Assembly: GCF_002295065.1 (NCBI RefSeq)
Contig: NZ_NSGG01000004.1
Span: forward strand, 186,001 to 250,000
Direction of reading: 5' to 3'
Length of the DNA stretch: 64,000 nucleotides
Source of the DNA: Mesorhizobium sp. WSM3859
GTDB taxonomy: Bacteria > Pseudomonadota > Alphaproteobacteria > Rhizobiales > Rhizobiaceae
Made by a program: the position numbers and the translations under genes. Below, one piece after another: positions 9,468 to 18,029 of this stretch; position 1 is the first letter of the stretch, and every line of letters begins with the position of its first letter. Under the pieces are notes generated by a model. The model ran no database searches. It had not been told where the DNA came from and saw nothing but the letters and a program-made list of their open reading frames with translations.

Positions 9468-10496
9468 ATGTCTGGAAGACTGATGGCGGCCGTTTCCGCG
9501 ACCGTGCTTTTATGGGCAGTGCCGGCGCTGGCCGACGGCGAACTGCACATCTACAATTGGGGTGACTACACCAATCCGAAGCTGATCGAGAAGTTCGAAA
9601 AGCAGTACAACATCAAGGTGACGCTGGACGATTACGACTCCAACGAAACCATGCTGTCCAAGGTGCGCGCCGGCAATTCCGGCTACGACATCGTGGTGCC
9701 GTCGGACTACACCGTGAAGATCATGATCGAAGAGGGCCTGCTCGAAAAGACCGAGCCCAACGCGATGCCGAACGGCAAGAACCTCGATCCGCGCTTTGTC
9801 GACATCTACTGGGACAAGGGGCGCCACTACACCGCGCCGTGGCAGTTCGGCACGACAACGTTCTCGGTCAATACCGACAAGTTCAAGGGCGACATCGACA
9901 CGTTGGCCATCCTGTTCAACCCGCCGGATGAGCTCAAGGGCCAGATCAACGTCCTCGACGACGTCAACACCGTCATGCATGCGGCGGAGCGTTATGCCGG
10001 CGTGCCGCGCTGCGGCGCAGACAAGGCCAATCTGAAGAAGGTCAACGACATCCTGGTGGCTGCCAAGCCGTCGTGGAAGACGTTCAGCTACGACACCATC
10101 ACCAAGATCACCTCGGGCGACGTGATCGTCACAGAGCAATGGAATGGCGCGGCCTATCGTTCGCGCCAGAAGATCCCGGCAATCAAGTATGCCTATCCGA
10201 AGGAAGGCATCGAAGGCTGGATGGACAATGTCGCGGTACTGAAGGGCGCCAAGAACCTGGAGAACGCCAAGCTATTCCAGGACTTCGTCATGGCGCCTGA
10301 GAACGCGGCGCTGATCTCGGACTTCGCCGGCTACGACAACGGCATTGCCGGTAGCCACAAATTCCTGCCGCCGGAGTTCGCCAACTCACCGGAACTTAAT
10401 CCGCCGGCCGGCGCCCCGACGCCGGAATTCGTGCCGCCATGCCCGCCGGAAGTGGTGGAGATCTACAACAAAATCTGGACCAACCTGCGCAAGTAA
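9468..10496 (+). CDS. Periplasmic polyamine-type substrate-binding protein (PotD/PotF-like)
   Basis: Extracellular solute-binding protein of 342 residues with a cleavable signal peptide (hydrophobic to about residue 18, cleavage after A-L-A). The mature start D-G-E-L-H-I-Y-N-W-G-D-Y is typical of the PotD/PotF family. V-P-S-D-Y and the aromatic residues lining the site (Y-W-D-K-G, P-W-Q-F-G-T-T) fit a polyamine or amino-alkyl ligand. The start is fixed by AAGGAGA seven bases before the ATG. It delivers substrate to the two permeases encoded just upstream. A strong hairpin follows its stop. Confidence 0.9.
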   Translation: MSGRLMAAVSATVLLWAVPALADGELHIYNWGDYTNPKLIEKFEKQYNIKVTLDDYDSNETMLSKVRAGNSGYDIVVPSDYTVKIMIEEGLLEKTEPNAMPNGKNLDPRFVDIYWDKGRHYTAPWQFGTTTFSVNTDKFKGDIDTLAILFNPPDELKGQINVLDDVNTVMHAAERYAGVPRCGADKANLKKVNDILVAAKPSWKTFSYDTITKITSGDVIVTEQWNGAAYRSRQKIPAIKYAYPKEGIEGWMDNVAVLKGAKNLENAKLFQDFVMAPENAALISDFAGYDNGIAGSHKFLPPEFANSPELNPPAGAPTPEFVPPCPPEVVEIYNKIWTNLRK

Positions 10497-10512
10497 TTTC
10501 GCAGGTGGCATG

Positions 10513-10543
10513 AAAGGAGGGGAGGCTCCGGCCTCCCTTTCTT
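10513..10543 (+). terminator. Rho-independent-like hairpin after the binding-protein gene
   Basis: GGGAGGC-TCCG-GCCTCCC stem-loop followed by TTTCTT, about 25 bases after the binding-protein stop. It probably stabilises or partly terminates the transporter transcript before the hydrolase genes, which have the same orientation. Confidence 0.7.
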
Positions 10544-10611
10544 GTGACTGTGCATGTCGTTCGCCCAAACCGGCGCACGCACTTTGGGTGACATGCATCG
10601 AGGAGGAAATC

Positions 10612-11808
10612 TTGTCGTCTTACCGCAATTCCGATCCGCGGCCGCCGATCATGCAGGGCTCGCCGCCGAGCCTGGTGCCGCCGAAGCTCGATTGGGACAG
10701 GCCGCCATGGAACCGCTGGGCCTTCCAGCATATCCGCGAATTCCTGCCGACTGTCGAGGTCTGGCGCGGCAGCGGCCATCGCCATCGGCTGGAGCGGGCA
10801 GAGGCCAATCTCGACGAATTGCCGGTGGCGGACAGCAAGGGTGCTCCAACGACGCTCGCCGGCTTGCTCGACGAAACCTATGCCGACGGCTTCCTTGTGC
10901 TGAAGGACGGCAGGATAGCCTATGAGCGCTATTTCAACGGCATGAACGAGCGCACGCTGCATCTGTCGCAGTCGATGGCGAAGTCGGTCACTGGGTCGGT
11001 GTTCGGCATACTGGTCGGGCGCGGCCTGATCGATCCAGCCAAGCTGGTGACGGACTATCTCCCGGAGCTCGGCGAGACCGGCTGGGCCGGCGCCACCGTG
11101 CAGCACGTTCTCGACATGACGACCGGCGTGCGCTTTTCCGAAGAATACACCGATCGCTATTCCGAGATCGGCCAGGTCGATGTCGCCAGCGGCTGGAAGC
11201 CGATCCCGCCGGGGAGCGATCCTGATTTCCAGTGGCCGTCGCATCTGTTCGAGCTGATCTTGCGGCTGAAGGATAAGGTGCGCCCGCATGGCGAGGCGTT
11301 CGAATACCGCTCGATCGAGACCGACGTGCTCGCCTTCATCATGGAACGGGTGAGCGGCAAGCGCCTAGCGCAGCTGGTCTCGGAAGAACTCTGGCAGAAG
11401 CTCGGCGCGGACGAAAGCGCCTGCTTCACCGTCGACAGTGCAGGCTACGCTCTGGCCGATGGCGGCTTCAACGCGACGCTGCGCGATTATGGCCGTTTCG
11501 GGCAATTGATCCTCGACAATGGCGGCGACGTCATCCCGGCCGAATGGATCGAGGCGACGCGCAGCGGCAGGCATGGTCCCGACTTCAATCCCAGCCTGCC
11601 GGAGGGCGGCTACCGCAACCAGTTCTGGATCGAAGATCCGCGCTCGCGCGCGCTGATGTGCCGGGGCGTGTTCGGCCAGCTGATCCATATCGACTGGGAC
11701 AACAGAATGGTCGTGGTGAAGCTTTCGACTTATCCGGATTTCACCAACAAAGCCTATTCCGTGGCGACGCTGAAGGCCGTCCATGCCATAGCCGCGGCGC
11801 TGGCCTGA
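10612..11808 (+). CDS. NylB-like serine hydrolase (beta-lactamase fold), first copy
   Basis: Serine hydrolase of 398 residues in the class C beta-lactamase/6-aminohexanoate-dimer hydrolase group. Active-site elements are S-M-A-K (Ser121, Lys124), Tyr232 in E-Y-R-S-I-E-T-D, and a P-P-W-N-R-W-A-F-Q-H N-terminal motif that matches NylB as I remember it. The start is a TTG: a perfect AGGAGG lies five bases before it and no good ATG fits. No signal peptide, so it is cytoplasmic. It sits between a polyamine-type importer and a second similar hydrolase, suggesting hydrolysis of an imported amide or ester of an amino compound. The substrate is not known. Confidence 0.82.
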   Translation: MSSYRNSDPRPPIMQGSPPSLVPPKLDWDRPPWNRWAFQHIREFLPTVEVWRGSGHRHRLERAEANLDELPVADSKGAPTTLAGLLDETYADGFLVLKDGRIAYERYFNGMNERTLHLSQSMAKSVTGSVFGILVGRGLIDPAKLVTDYLPELGETGWAGATVQHVLDMTTGVRFSEEYTDRYSEIGQVDVASGWKPIPPGSDPDFQWPSHLFELILRLKDKVRPHGEAFEYRSIETDVLAFIMERVSGKRLAQLVSEELWQKLGADESACFTVDSAGYALADGGFNATLRDYGRFGQLILDNGGDVIPAEWIEATRSGRHGPDFNPSLPEGGYRNQFWIEDPRSRALMCRGVFGQLIHIDWDNRMVVVKLSTYPDFTNKAYSVATLKAVHAIAAALA

Positions 11809-11839
11809 ACACCCGCAAGATAGCAACCGCGAGAGCATC

Positions 11840-13018
11840 ATGACCGGCAAAACCGCGTTCGAGACCCAGTATGGCTTTGCCCGCAAGGATGTGCGGCTCG
11901 ACAACTGGCGGCTGGCGCCGTTCAACCGATGGTCGTTCCAGAATGTCGGCGAACTGGTGCCGTCGGTGCATGTCGCGGCGGCGCCCGGCGGCGAGCAGCA
12001 GGCAAAATCCCTGGGGGCGCTGTTCGAGGAGAAGATCTCGTTCGCCGGCGGCAGCGAAACCGTCCAGAGCTTCTTGAAGCGTTCCGATACGGACGGGCTG
12101 ACGATCCTGAAGGGCGGCAAGCTGGTCGGCGACTGGTCGGCGCCGCATATGCCGTTCGGCTCCCGCCACATCATCTTTTCGATCAGCAAGTCGGTGACGG
12201 CAATCCTCGCCGGCATATTGGAAGGCGAGGGGCTGTTCGATCCCAACGCGCCGGTGATGCAATACATCCCCGAGGCCAAGGGCTCGGCCTATGGCGATGC
12301 GAGCGTGCGCAATGTGCTCGACATGACGGTCAGCCTCGATTTCGAGGAAGCCTATCTCGATCCGGAGAGCGCCTTCGCCCGTTATCGTCGCTCGACCTTG
12401 TGGAATCCGGGCGGCGGGTCGGAAAGCCTCACGGCATTCCTGCTGACGCTGCAGCGTCTCGCCGAGCCGCACGGACAGACCTATCGCTACCGATCGCCCA
12501 ATTCGGACATGCTTGGCATCCTGGTGGAGCGGGCATCGGGCAAGCGTGTCAGCCAATTGCTCAGCGAAAAGCTGTGGCTGCCGCTGGGTGCTGCAAGCGA
12601 CATGTCGGTGACGGTCGACATGGAAGGCACGGCGCGCACGGCCGGCGGCATGTCGATGACGTCGCGCGATCTCTCCCGCATCGGCGAGATGATGCGGCAG
12701 GACGGCGTCGCTAATGGCCGCCGCATCGTCCCGGAAGCCTGGGTGCGCGACACGGTTGCAACCGGCGGCAGCCATGAAGCCTGGCAGCGCGGCACGATGG
12801 CGTTCCTGTTCCCTAAGGGGCGCTACCGCAACAAATGGTACCAGACCGGCCACGACAGCGGCGCCTTCTGCGGCATCGGCATCCACGGCCAATGGCTCTA
12901 CGTCAACCCGAAGACCGAGGTTGTGATTGCCAAGATGTCGTCGCAGCCGGAGCCGGTGGACGACCAGCTCGACGTCGATATCGTCGCCTTCCTGGAGGCG
13001 CTGAGCACGATGGTCTGA
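11840..13018 (+). CDS. NylB-like serine hydrolase (beta-lactamase fold), second copy
   Basis: Paralogue of the preceding hydrolase, 392 residues. Active-site S-I-S-K (Ser114, Lys117) and Tyr217 in Y-R-Y-R-S-P-N-S-D correspond closely to Ser112/Lys115/Tyr215 recalled for NylB, and the F-N-R-W-S-F-Q-N N-terminus and G-I-G-I-H-G-Q C-terminal motif also fit. No signal peptide. It starts 31 bases after the first copy and is the last gene of the putative amide-utilisation operon. The two copies are clearly diverged, so they may act on different chain lengths or bonds. Confidence 0.82.
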   Translation: MTGKTAFETQYGFARKDVRLDNWRLAPFNRWSFQNVGELVPSVHVAAAPGGEQQAKSLGALFEEKISFAGGSETVQSFLKRSDTDGLTILKGGKLVGDWSAPHMPFGSRHIIFSISKSVTAILAGILEGEGLFDPNAPVMQYIPEAKGSAYGDASVRNVLDMTVSLDFEEAYLDPESAFARYRRSTLWNPGGGSESLTAFLLTLQRLAEPHGQTYRYRSPNSDMLGILVERASGKRVSQLLSEKLWLPLGAASDMSVTVDMEGTARTAGGMSMTSRDLSRIGEMMRQDGVANGRRIVPEAWVRDTVATGGSHEAWQRGTMAFLFPKGRYRNKWYQTGHDSGAFCGIGIHGQWLYVNPKTEVVIAKMSSQPEPVDDQLDVDIVAFLEALSTMV

Positions 13019-13049
13019 GCAGAGGGATCACATTCGATTATCGATGTCC

Positions 13050-13228
13050 GCGCTGCCCCTCATCCGCCTGCCGGCACCTTCTCCCCGTATAGTGACGGGG
13101 AGAAGGGGCTGGCCGCGACCTCGGCGCTTTTCCTGCAGCGCTGGCGATTGGCGAAAACGGCGATGACTGCACCCCTCTCCCCGTCACTATACGGGGAGAG
13201 GATGCCGGCAGGCAGGTAGGGGCAGCGC
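13050..13228. repeat. RIME-like rhizobial intergenic palindromic element
   Basis: A large imperfect inverted repeat of about 58-base arms (13050-13107 and 13171-13228) whose outer ends begin GCGCTGCCCC. Each arm contains the nested palindrome CTCCCCGTATAGTGACGGGG-type hairpin. This is the look of the RIME family of repeats known from rhizobia, non-coding elements inserted between genes. It lies between the second hydrolase gene and tex and could fold into a very stable RNA structure, acting as a terminator for the upstream operon. Confidence 0.8.
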
Positions 13229-13387
13229 CGACCTTCGGTAATCGTTTCCCAACCTGTAGCCGGGAGAGCGATCCGATCGCACCTTCCAGCGTGCTTTTTT
13301 GTGGACCTCTCTCCCAACTGAAAACAGCGCGGTTGGCGCAGCCATCATCCAGGCCTATGGTCGCCGCTCTTTTCGACAGGGACCAGC

Positions 13388-15709
13388 ATGGCATCGGACA
13401 TCAAGCGCATCGCAGCAATCATCGCGACCGAGATCGGCGCCCGGCCGGAACAGGCCGCCGCGGCCATCGGGTTGCTGGACGAGGGCGCCACGGTGCCGTT
13501 CGTGGCGCGCTACCGCAAGGAAGTCACCGGCGGCCTCGACGACACGCAGTTGCGCGACCTCTCCGAGCGGCTCGCCTATCTGCGCGAGCTCGATGCGCGC
13601 CGCGACACGATCCTCGGCTCGATCCGCGAACAGGGCAAGCTGACCGAGGAGTTGGAAGCCAAGATCGCCGCGGCCGCCACCAAGGCGGAGCTGGAGGACA
13701 TCTACCTGCCTTACAAGCCGAAGCGGCGCACCAAGGCCGAGATCGCCAGGGAGCGCGGCCTGGGGCCGCTCGCCGAAGCGATCCTGGCCGACCGCTCCAA
13801 AATTCCGGCGGAGCTCGCGCTCGCCTATGTCACGGAAGAGGTGGCCGACGCCAAGGCGGCTCTCGAAGGCGCGCGCGACATCCTGTCGGAGCAGTTTGCC
13901 GAGAATGCCGACCTGGTCGGCAAGCTCCGCGCCTATATGAAGGAACGCGCCTTCCTGCGTGCAAAAGTCGTCGACGGCAAGCAGGAAGCGGGCGCGAAAT
14001 TCTCGGACTATTTCGATCATGTCGAGCGCTGGTCCGGCGTGCCCAGCCACCGCGCCTTGGCCATGCTGCGCGGCCGTAACGAAGAGGTGCTGTCGCTCGA
14101 CATCGAGGTCGATGCCGACGACGCCTCGCCGGTGAAGCCGGTCGAGCGCATGATCGCCAATGCCTATGCCATCGGCGGCACGCTGCCCGGTGACAAATGG
14201 CTGGTGGAAGTGGCCGGATGGACCTGGCGGATCAAACTGTCGCTACATCTGACGCTTGACCTGATGCGCGATTTGCGTGAGCGGTCCGAGGAAGAGGCGA
14301 TCCATGTCTTTGCCCGCAATCTGAAGGATTTGCTGCTGGCGGCGCCCGCCGGATCGCGGCCGACCATGGGGCTCGACCCTGGCATCCGCACCGGCGTCAA
14401 GGTGGCGGTGGTCGACGGGACCGGCAAGCTGGTTGCGACCACCACTGTCTATCCGTTCGCGCCGAAGAACGATGTGCGCGGCACGCAGGCCGAACTTGCC
14501 GCCCTCATCCGCCAGCACAAGGTCGAGCTCATCTCGATCGGCAACGGCACCGGCAGCCGCGAGACCGAGAAGCTGGTTGCCGACATGCTGTCGGATCTGC
14601 CGGCCGGCGCCGGGCCGAAGCCGCTCAAGGTGATCGTCAGCGAGGCTGGCGCCTCGGTCTATTCCGCGTCGGCGACGGCAGCGGCTGAATTCCCCGGCCT
14701 GGATGTCTCGCTGCGCGGCGCGGTGTCGATCGCCAGGCGCCTGCAGGATCCGCTGGCCGAGCTGGTCAAGATCGAGCCGAAATCGATCGGCGTCGGCCAG
14801 TACCAGCATGACGTCGACCAGTACCGGCTCGGCCGCTCGCTCGAAGCGGTGGTTGAGGATGCGGTGAACGCCGTCGGCGTCGACCTCAACACGGCGTCGG
14901 CGCCGCTCCTGGCACGGGTTTCGGGGCTGGGGCCGTCGCTCGCCGAAGCGATCGTCGCGCACCGCGACACGGCCGGGCCGTTTGCCAGCCGCAAGGACCT
15001 GCTCAAGGTGGCGCGGCTCGGGCCGCGCGCGTTCGAGCAGAGCGCCGGCTTCCTGCGCATCCCGAATGGCGCGGAGCCGCTCGATGCATCGTCGGTGCAC
15101 CCGGAAGCCTATGGCGTGGCGAAGAAGATCGTTGCCGCCTGCGGCCGCGACGTGCGCGCTTTGATGGGCGACAGCGCCGCGCTCAAGGCGCTGGATCCAC
15201 GCGTCTTCGTCGACGAGCGCTTCGGACTGCCGACGGTGCGCGACATCATCGCCGAGCTGGAGAAACCCGGACGCGATCCGCGCCCCGGCTTCAAGACCGC
15301 GACTTTTGCCGAGGGCATCGACGACATCAAGGATTTGAAGCCCGGCATGTTGCTCGAAGGCACCGTCACCAATGTCGCGGCTTTCGGCGCCTTCGTCGAT
15401 ATCGGCGTGCACCAGGACGGGCTGGTGCATGTCTCGCAGCTTGCCGACCGCTTTATCAAGGATGCGCATGAGGTGGTGAAGGCCGGCGACGTGGTGAAGG
15501 TGCGGGTCGTCGATGTCGACATCAAACGCAAGCGCATCGGCCTGTCGATGCGCAAGGATGGCGGCGAAGGTGGCGCGCCGCGTGGCGGCCAGCGCGATCA
15601 CGGCGGCGGCAAGCCCACGCCGCGCTCGCCGGCACCGCTGCGCCAGCCGGACCGGCCTTCGCAGGGCGCGTTCGGTGCCGCGCTCGCCGAGGCGATGAAG
15701 CGCAAGTAG
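13388..15709 (+). CDS. tex: Tex-family RNA-binding transcriptional accessory protein
   Basis: Tex/YhgF homologue, 773 residues, the normal length. Order of parts: N-terminal helical Tex domain ([13 protein letters not shown]), YqgF/RNase H-like domain ([11 protein letters not shown] near residue 330), helix-hairpin-helix region ([12 protein letters not shown] near 510), and a C-terminal S1 RNA-binding domain (residues about 645-715). A basic Gly/Pro-rich tail follows. Tex is a conserved nucleic-acid-binding factor affecting transcription and gene expression. It abuts the convergent LysR gene with no intergenic space. Confidence 0.95.
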   Translation: MASDIKRIAAIIATEIGARPEQAAAAIGLLDEGATVPFVARYRKEVTGGLDDTQLRDLSERLAYLRELDARRDTILGSIREQGKLTEELEAKIAAAATKAELEDIYLPYKPKRRTKAEIARERGLGPLAEAILADRSKIPAELALAYVTEEVADAKAALEGARDILSEQFAENADLVGKLRAYMKERAFLRAKVVDGKQEAGAKFSDYFDHVERWSGVPSHRALAMLRGRNEEVLSLDIEVDADDASPVKPVERMIANAYAIGGTLPGDKWLVEVAGWTWRIKLSLHLTLDLMRDLRERSEEEAIHVFARNLKDLLLAAPAGSRPTMGLDPGIRTGVKVAVVDGTGKLVATTTVYPFAPKNDVRGTQAELAALIRQHKVELISIGNGTGSRETEKLVADMLSDLPAGAGPKPLKVIVSEAGASVYSASATAAAEFPGLDVSLRGAVSIARRLQDPLAELVKIEPKSIGVGQYQHDVDQYRLGRSLEAVVEDAVNAVGVDLNTASAPLLARVSGLGPSLAEAIVAHRDTAGPFASRKDLLKVARLGPRAFEQSAGFLRIPNGAEPLDASSVHPEAYGVAKKIVAACGRDVRALMGDSAALKALDPRVFVDERFGLPTVRDIIAELEKPGRDPRPGFKTATFAEGIDDIKDLKPGMLLEGTVTNVAAFGAFVDIGVHQDGLVHVSQLADRFIKDAHEVVKAGDVVKVRVVDVDIKRKRIGLSMRKDGGEGGAPRGGQRDHGGGKPTPRSPAPLRQPDRPSQGAFGAALAEAMKRK

Positions 15710-16621
15710 CTACCACGCGAGGACAGCCGGCTCCTTGCCGATCTGGCCCAGCAGCCAGTCGCGAAAGCTGGCGACCGGCGGATGGCCGCGCTTGTCGTGC
15801 GGCACGACCAGGTAATAGGCGCTGCGGCTCTGCATCGGCTGGCCGGGCGCTGCGACCAACTGGCGGCGCTGCAATTCGCCGGCAATCAGGATTTCGGGCA
15901 GCAGCGCCACGCCGAGACCAGCCATGCAGGCCTGGGCGACCGTGCCGAACTGCTCGAACTGCATGCCGGGACCGGTCGGCGCCTCGAGCCCTTGCTCTTC
16001 GAACCATTCGCTCCAGGCGCCGGGGCGTGTCGCCATATGCAGCAGCGGCAGGCGGCTGATGTCAGCCGCTGTGGCGATGGCGCGGCTGGCCAGGAATTCC
16101 GGCGAAACCACCGGCAGCACGGTTTCGCGCATCAAAAGCGTGGAGTCGGCGTGCGGCCAGTCGGGCATGCCGTGATGGATTGCGGCGTCCAGCCGCTCGC
16201 GGGCGAAGTCGAACCGTCCGATGCGGGTGGCGAAGTTGATGGTGATGTCCGGGTGGCGGGCGACGAAATCCGGGATGAGCGGCATCAGCCAGCGCGTGCC
16301 GAAGGTCGGCAGGATGGCAAGGTTCAAGGCGCCGCTATGCCGATTGCTCATCAATCCGAGCGCCGCGTCGCGCAATTGGCCAAGCGCCGAGCGCACCGCC
16401 TCGGCATAGATCTCGCCCGCAGCGGACAAGCGGACATTGCGGCTGTCGCGTTCGAACAGCCGGCGACCGAACTGTTCTTCCAACAGGTTGATCTGACGGC
16501 TGACGGCGCCTTGGGTCAAATCGAGCTCGCGCGCGGCGGCGGTGAAAGAGCCAAGCCGCGCCACCGCTTCGAAGGCGGCAAGCGCGGCGGTGTTCGGCAA
16601 GAGGCGGCGCTGAACGTTCAT
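15710..16621 (-). CDS. LysR-family regulator, GcvA-like
   Basis: LysR-type transcriptional regulator of 303 residues. The N-terminal winged HTH is typical (A-F-E-A-V-A-R-L-G-S-F-T-A-A-A-R-E-L, then L-T-Q-G-A-V-S-R-Q-I), followed by a periplasmic-binding-like effector domain. It is divergent from gcdH with about 105 bases between, a common arrangement for a LysR gene controlling the neighbouring glutaryl-CoA dehydrogenase gene. Regulation of gcdH is inferred from position. It meets tex tail to tail. Confidence 0.88.
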   Translation of the reverse strand: MNVQRRLLPNTAALAAFEAVARLGSFTAAARELDLTQGAVSRQINLLEEQFGRRLFERDSRNVRLSAAGEIYAEAVRSALGQLRDAALGLMSNRHSGALNLAILPTFGTRWLMPLIPDFVARHPDITINFATRIGRFDFARERLDAAIHHGMPDWPHADSTLLMRETVLPVVSPEFLASRAIATAADISRLPLLHMATRPGAWSEWFEEQGLEAPTGPGMQFEQFGTVAQACMAGLGVALLPEILIAGELQRRQLVAAPGQPMQSRSAYYLVVPHDKRGHPPVASFRDWLLGQIGKEPAVLAW

Positions 16622-16727
16622 GATCCATTACTAACGCTCATTGATCTACGATGCAATTTCGTTTGATTTTTCGCGTGCGCAGGCGGATAAACCCGGCACA
16701 TCCAAAAAATACTGGGAGCCCGAGGCC

Positions 16728-17924
16728 ATGGCCGCCGAGAAGAACGCTTTCGTCTGGAACGATCCTTTCCTGATCGAGGACCAGCTTTCCGAGGATGAGC
16801 GCATGGTGCGTGACGGCGCGGCGGCATTCGCCGCCGACAAGCTGGCGCCGCGTATCGAGGAAGCCTATGTCGACGAGAAGACCGATCCGTCGATCTTCCG
16901 CGAGATGGGCGAGGCGGGTCTGCTGGGCATCACCATTCCGGAGGAATATGGCGGGCTTGGCGCCGGATACGTGACCTACGGGCTGGTGGCGCGCGAAGTC
17001 GAGCGTATCGATTCGGGTTATCGGTCGATGATGAGCGTGCAGTCGTCGCTGGTCATGTATCCGATCCATGCCTATGGCTCGGAAGCGCAGCGCAAGAAAT
17101 ACCTGCCCAAGCTGGCGTCGGGGGAATGGATCGGCTGCTTCGGCCTGACCGAACCGGATGCCGGCTCCGATCCGGGCGGCATGAAGACACGCGCCGAAAA
17201 GACCGCCAACGGCTATAAGCTCTCCGGCTCCAAGATGTGGATCTCCAACGCGCCGATCGCCGACGTTTTCGTCGTCTGGGCGAAGCTGAGGGGTGAGAAC
17301 GGCAAGGACGAGATCCGCGGCTTCGTGCTGGAAAAGGGCATGAAGGGCCTGTCGGCGCCGAAGATCGGCGGCAAGCTGTCGCTGCGCGCGTCGATCACCG
17401 GCGAGGTGGTGCTGGAAGGTGTCGAGGTCGGCGAAGAGGCGCTGCTGCCCAACGCCAGGGGCCTTGGCGGTCCGTTCGGCTGCCTCAACCGGGCGCGCTA
17501 TGGCATTTCCTGGGGCGCGATGGGCGCGGCGGAAGATTGCTGGCAACGGGCGCGGCAATATGGTCTCGACCGCAAACAGTTCGGCAAGCCGCTTGCCGGC
17601 ACGCAGCTCTTCCAGAAGAAGCTCGCCGACATGCAGACTGAGATCGCGCTTGGCCTCCAGGGCTCATTGCGCGTCGGCCGGCTGATGGACGAAGGCAAGA
17701 TGGCGCCGGAGATGATCTCGATCGTCAAGCGCAACAATTGCGGCAAGGCGCTCGACATCGCCCGCCAGGCGCGCGACATGCATGGCGGCAACGGCATCCA
17801 GATCGGCTACCACGTCATGCGCCACGCGCAGAACCTGGAGACGGTGAACACCTATGAAGGCACGCATGACGTGCATGCGCTGATCCTCGGAAGGGCGCAG
17901 ACGGGGCTTCAGGCGTTTTTCTAA
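16728..17924 (+). CDS. gcdH: Glutaryl-CoA dehydrogenase
   Basis: FAD-dependent acyl-CoA dehydrogenase that oxidises and decarboxylates glutaryl-CoA to crotonyl-CoA in lysine, hydroxylysine and tryptophan degradation. 398 residues. Family signs are the [15 protein letters not shown]/substrate motif, [11 protein letters not shown] and C-terminal catalytic Glu in [10 protein letters not shown], which is the GCDH form rather than generic acyl-CoA dehydrogenase. I use the ATG before A-A-E-K-N; the longer frame has no homology-like sequence. It is probably controlled by the divergent LysR gene, and it complements the alpha-aminoadipate semialdehyde dehydrogenase elsewhere in the window. Confidence 0.93.
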   Translation: MAAEKNAFVWNDPFLIEDQLSEDERMVRDGAAAFAADKLAPRIEEAYVDEKTDPSIFREMGEAGLLGITIPEEYGGLGAGYVTYGLVAREVERIDSGYRSMMSVQSSLVMYPIHAYGSEAQRKKYLPKLASGEWIGCFGLTEPDAGSDPGGMKTRAEKTANGYKLSGSKMWISNAPIADVFVVWAKLRGENGKDEIRGFVLEKGMKGLSAPKIGGKLSLRASITGEVVLEGVEVGEEALLPNARGLGGPFGCLNRARYGISWGAMGAAEDCWQRARQYGLDRKQFGKPLAGTQLFQKKLADMQTEIALGLQGSLRVGRLMDEGKMAPEMISIVKRNNCGKALDIARQARDMHGGNGIQIGYHVMRHAQNLETVNTYEGTHDVHALILGRAQTGLQAFF

Positions 17925-18029
17925 GCCGGCAACGCTGCTTAAATTAGGTGCAGCGCAACATCTCTGCTTGGAGAATGCCCAGCATTTGTGTCAGGGTTCG
18001 GCGGTTGAAACGCCGTTCTCCGGGGCCCC

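Noticed and set aside
16622..16727. LysR-type binding site (T-N11-A) in the lysR-gcdH gap
   Set aside because: Several weak candidates but none with clear dyad symmetry.
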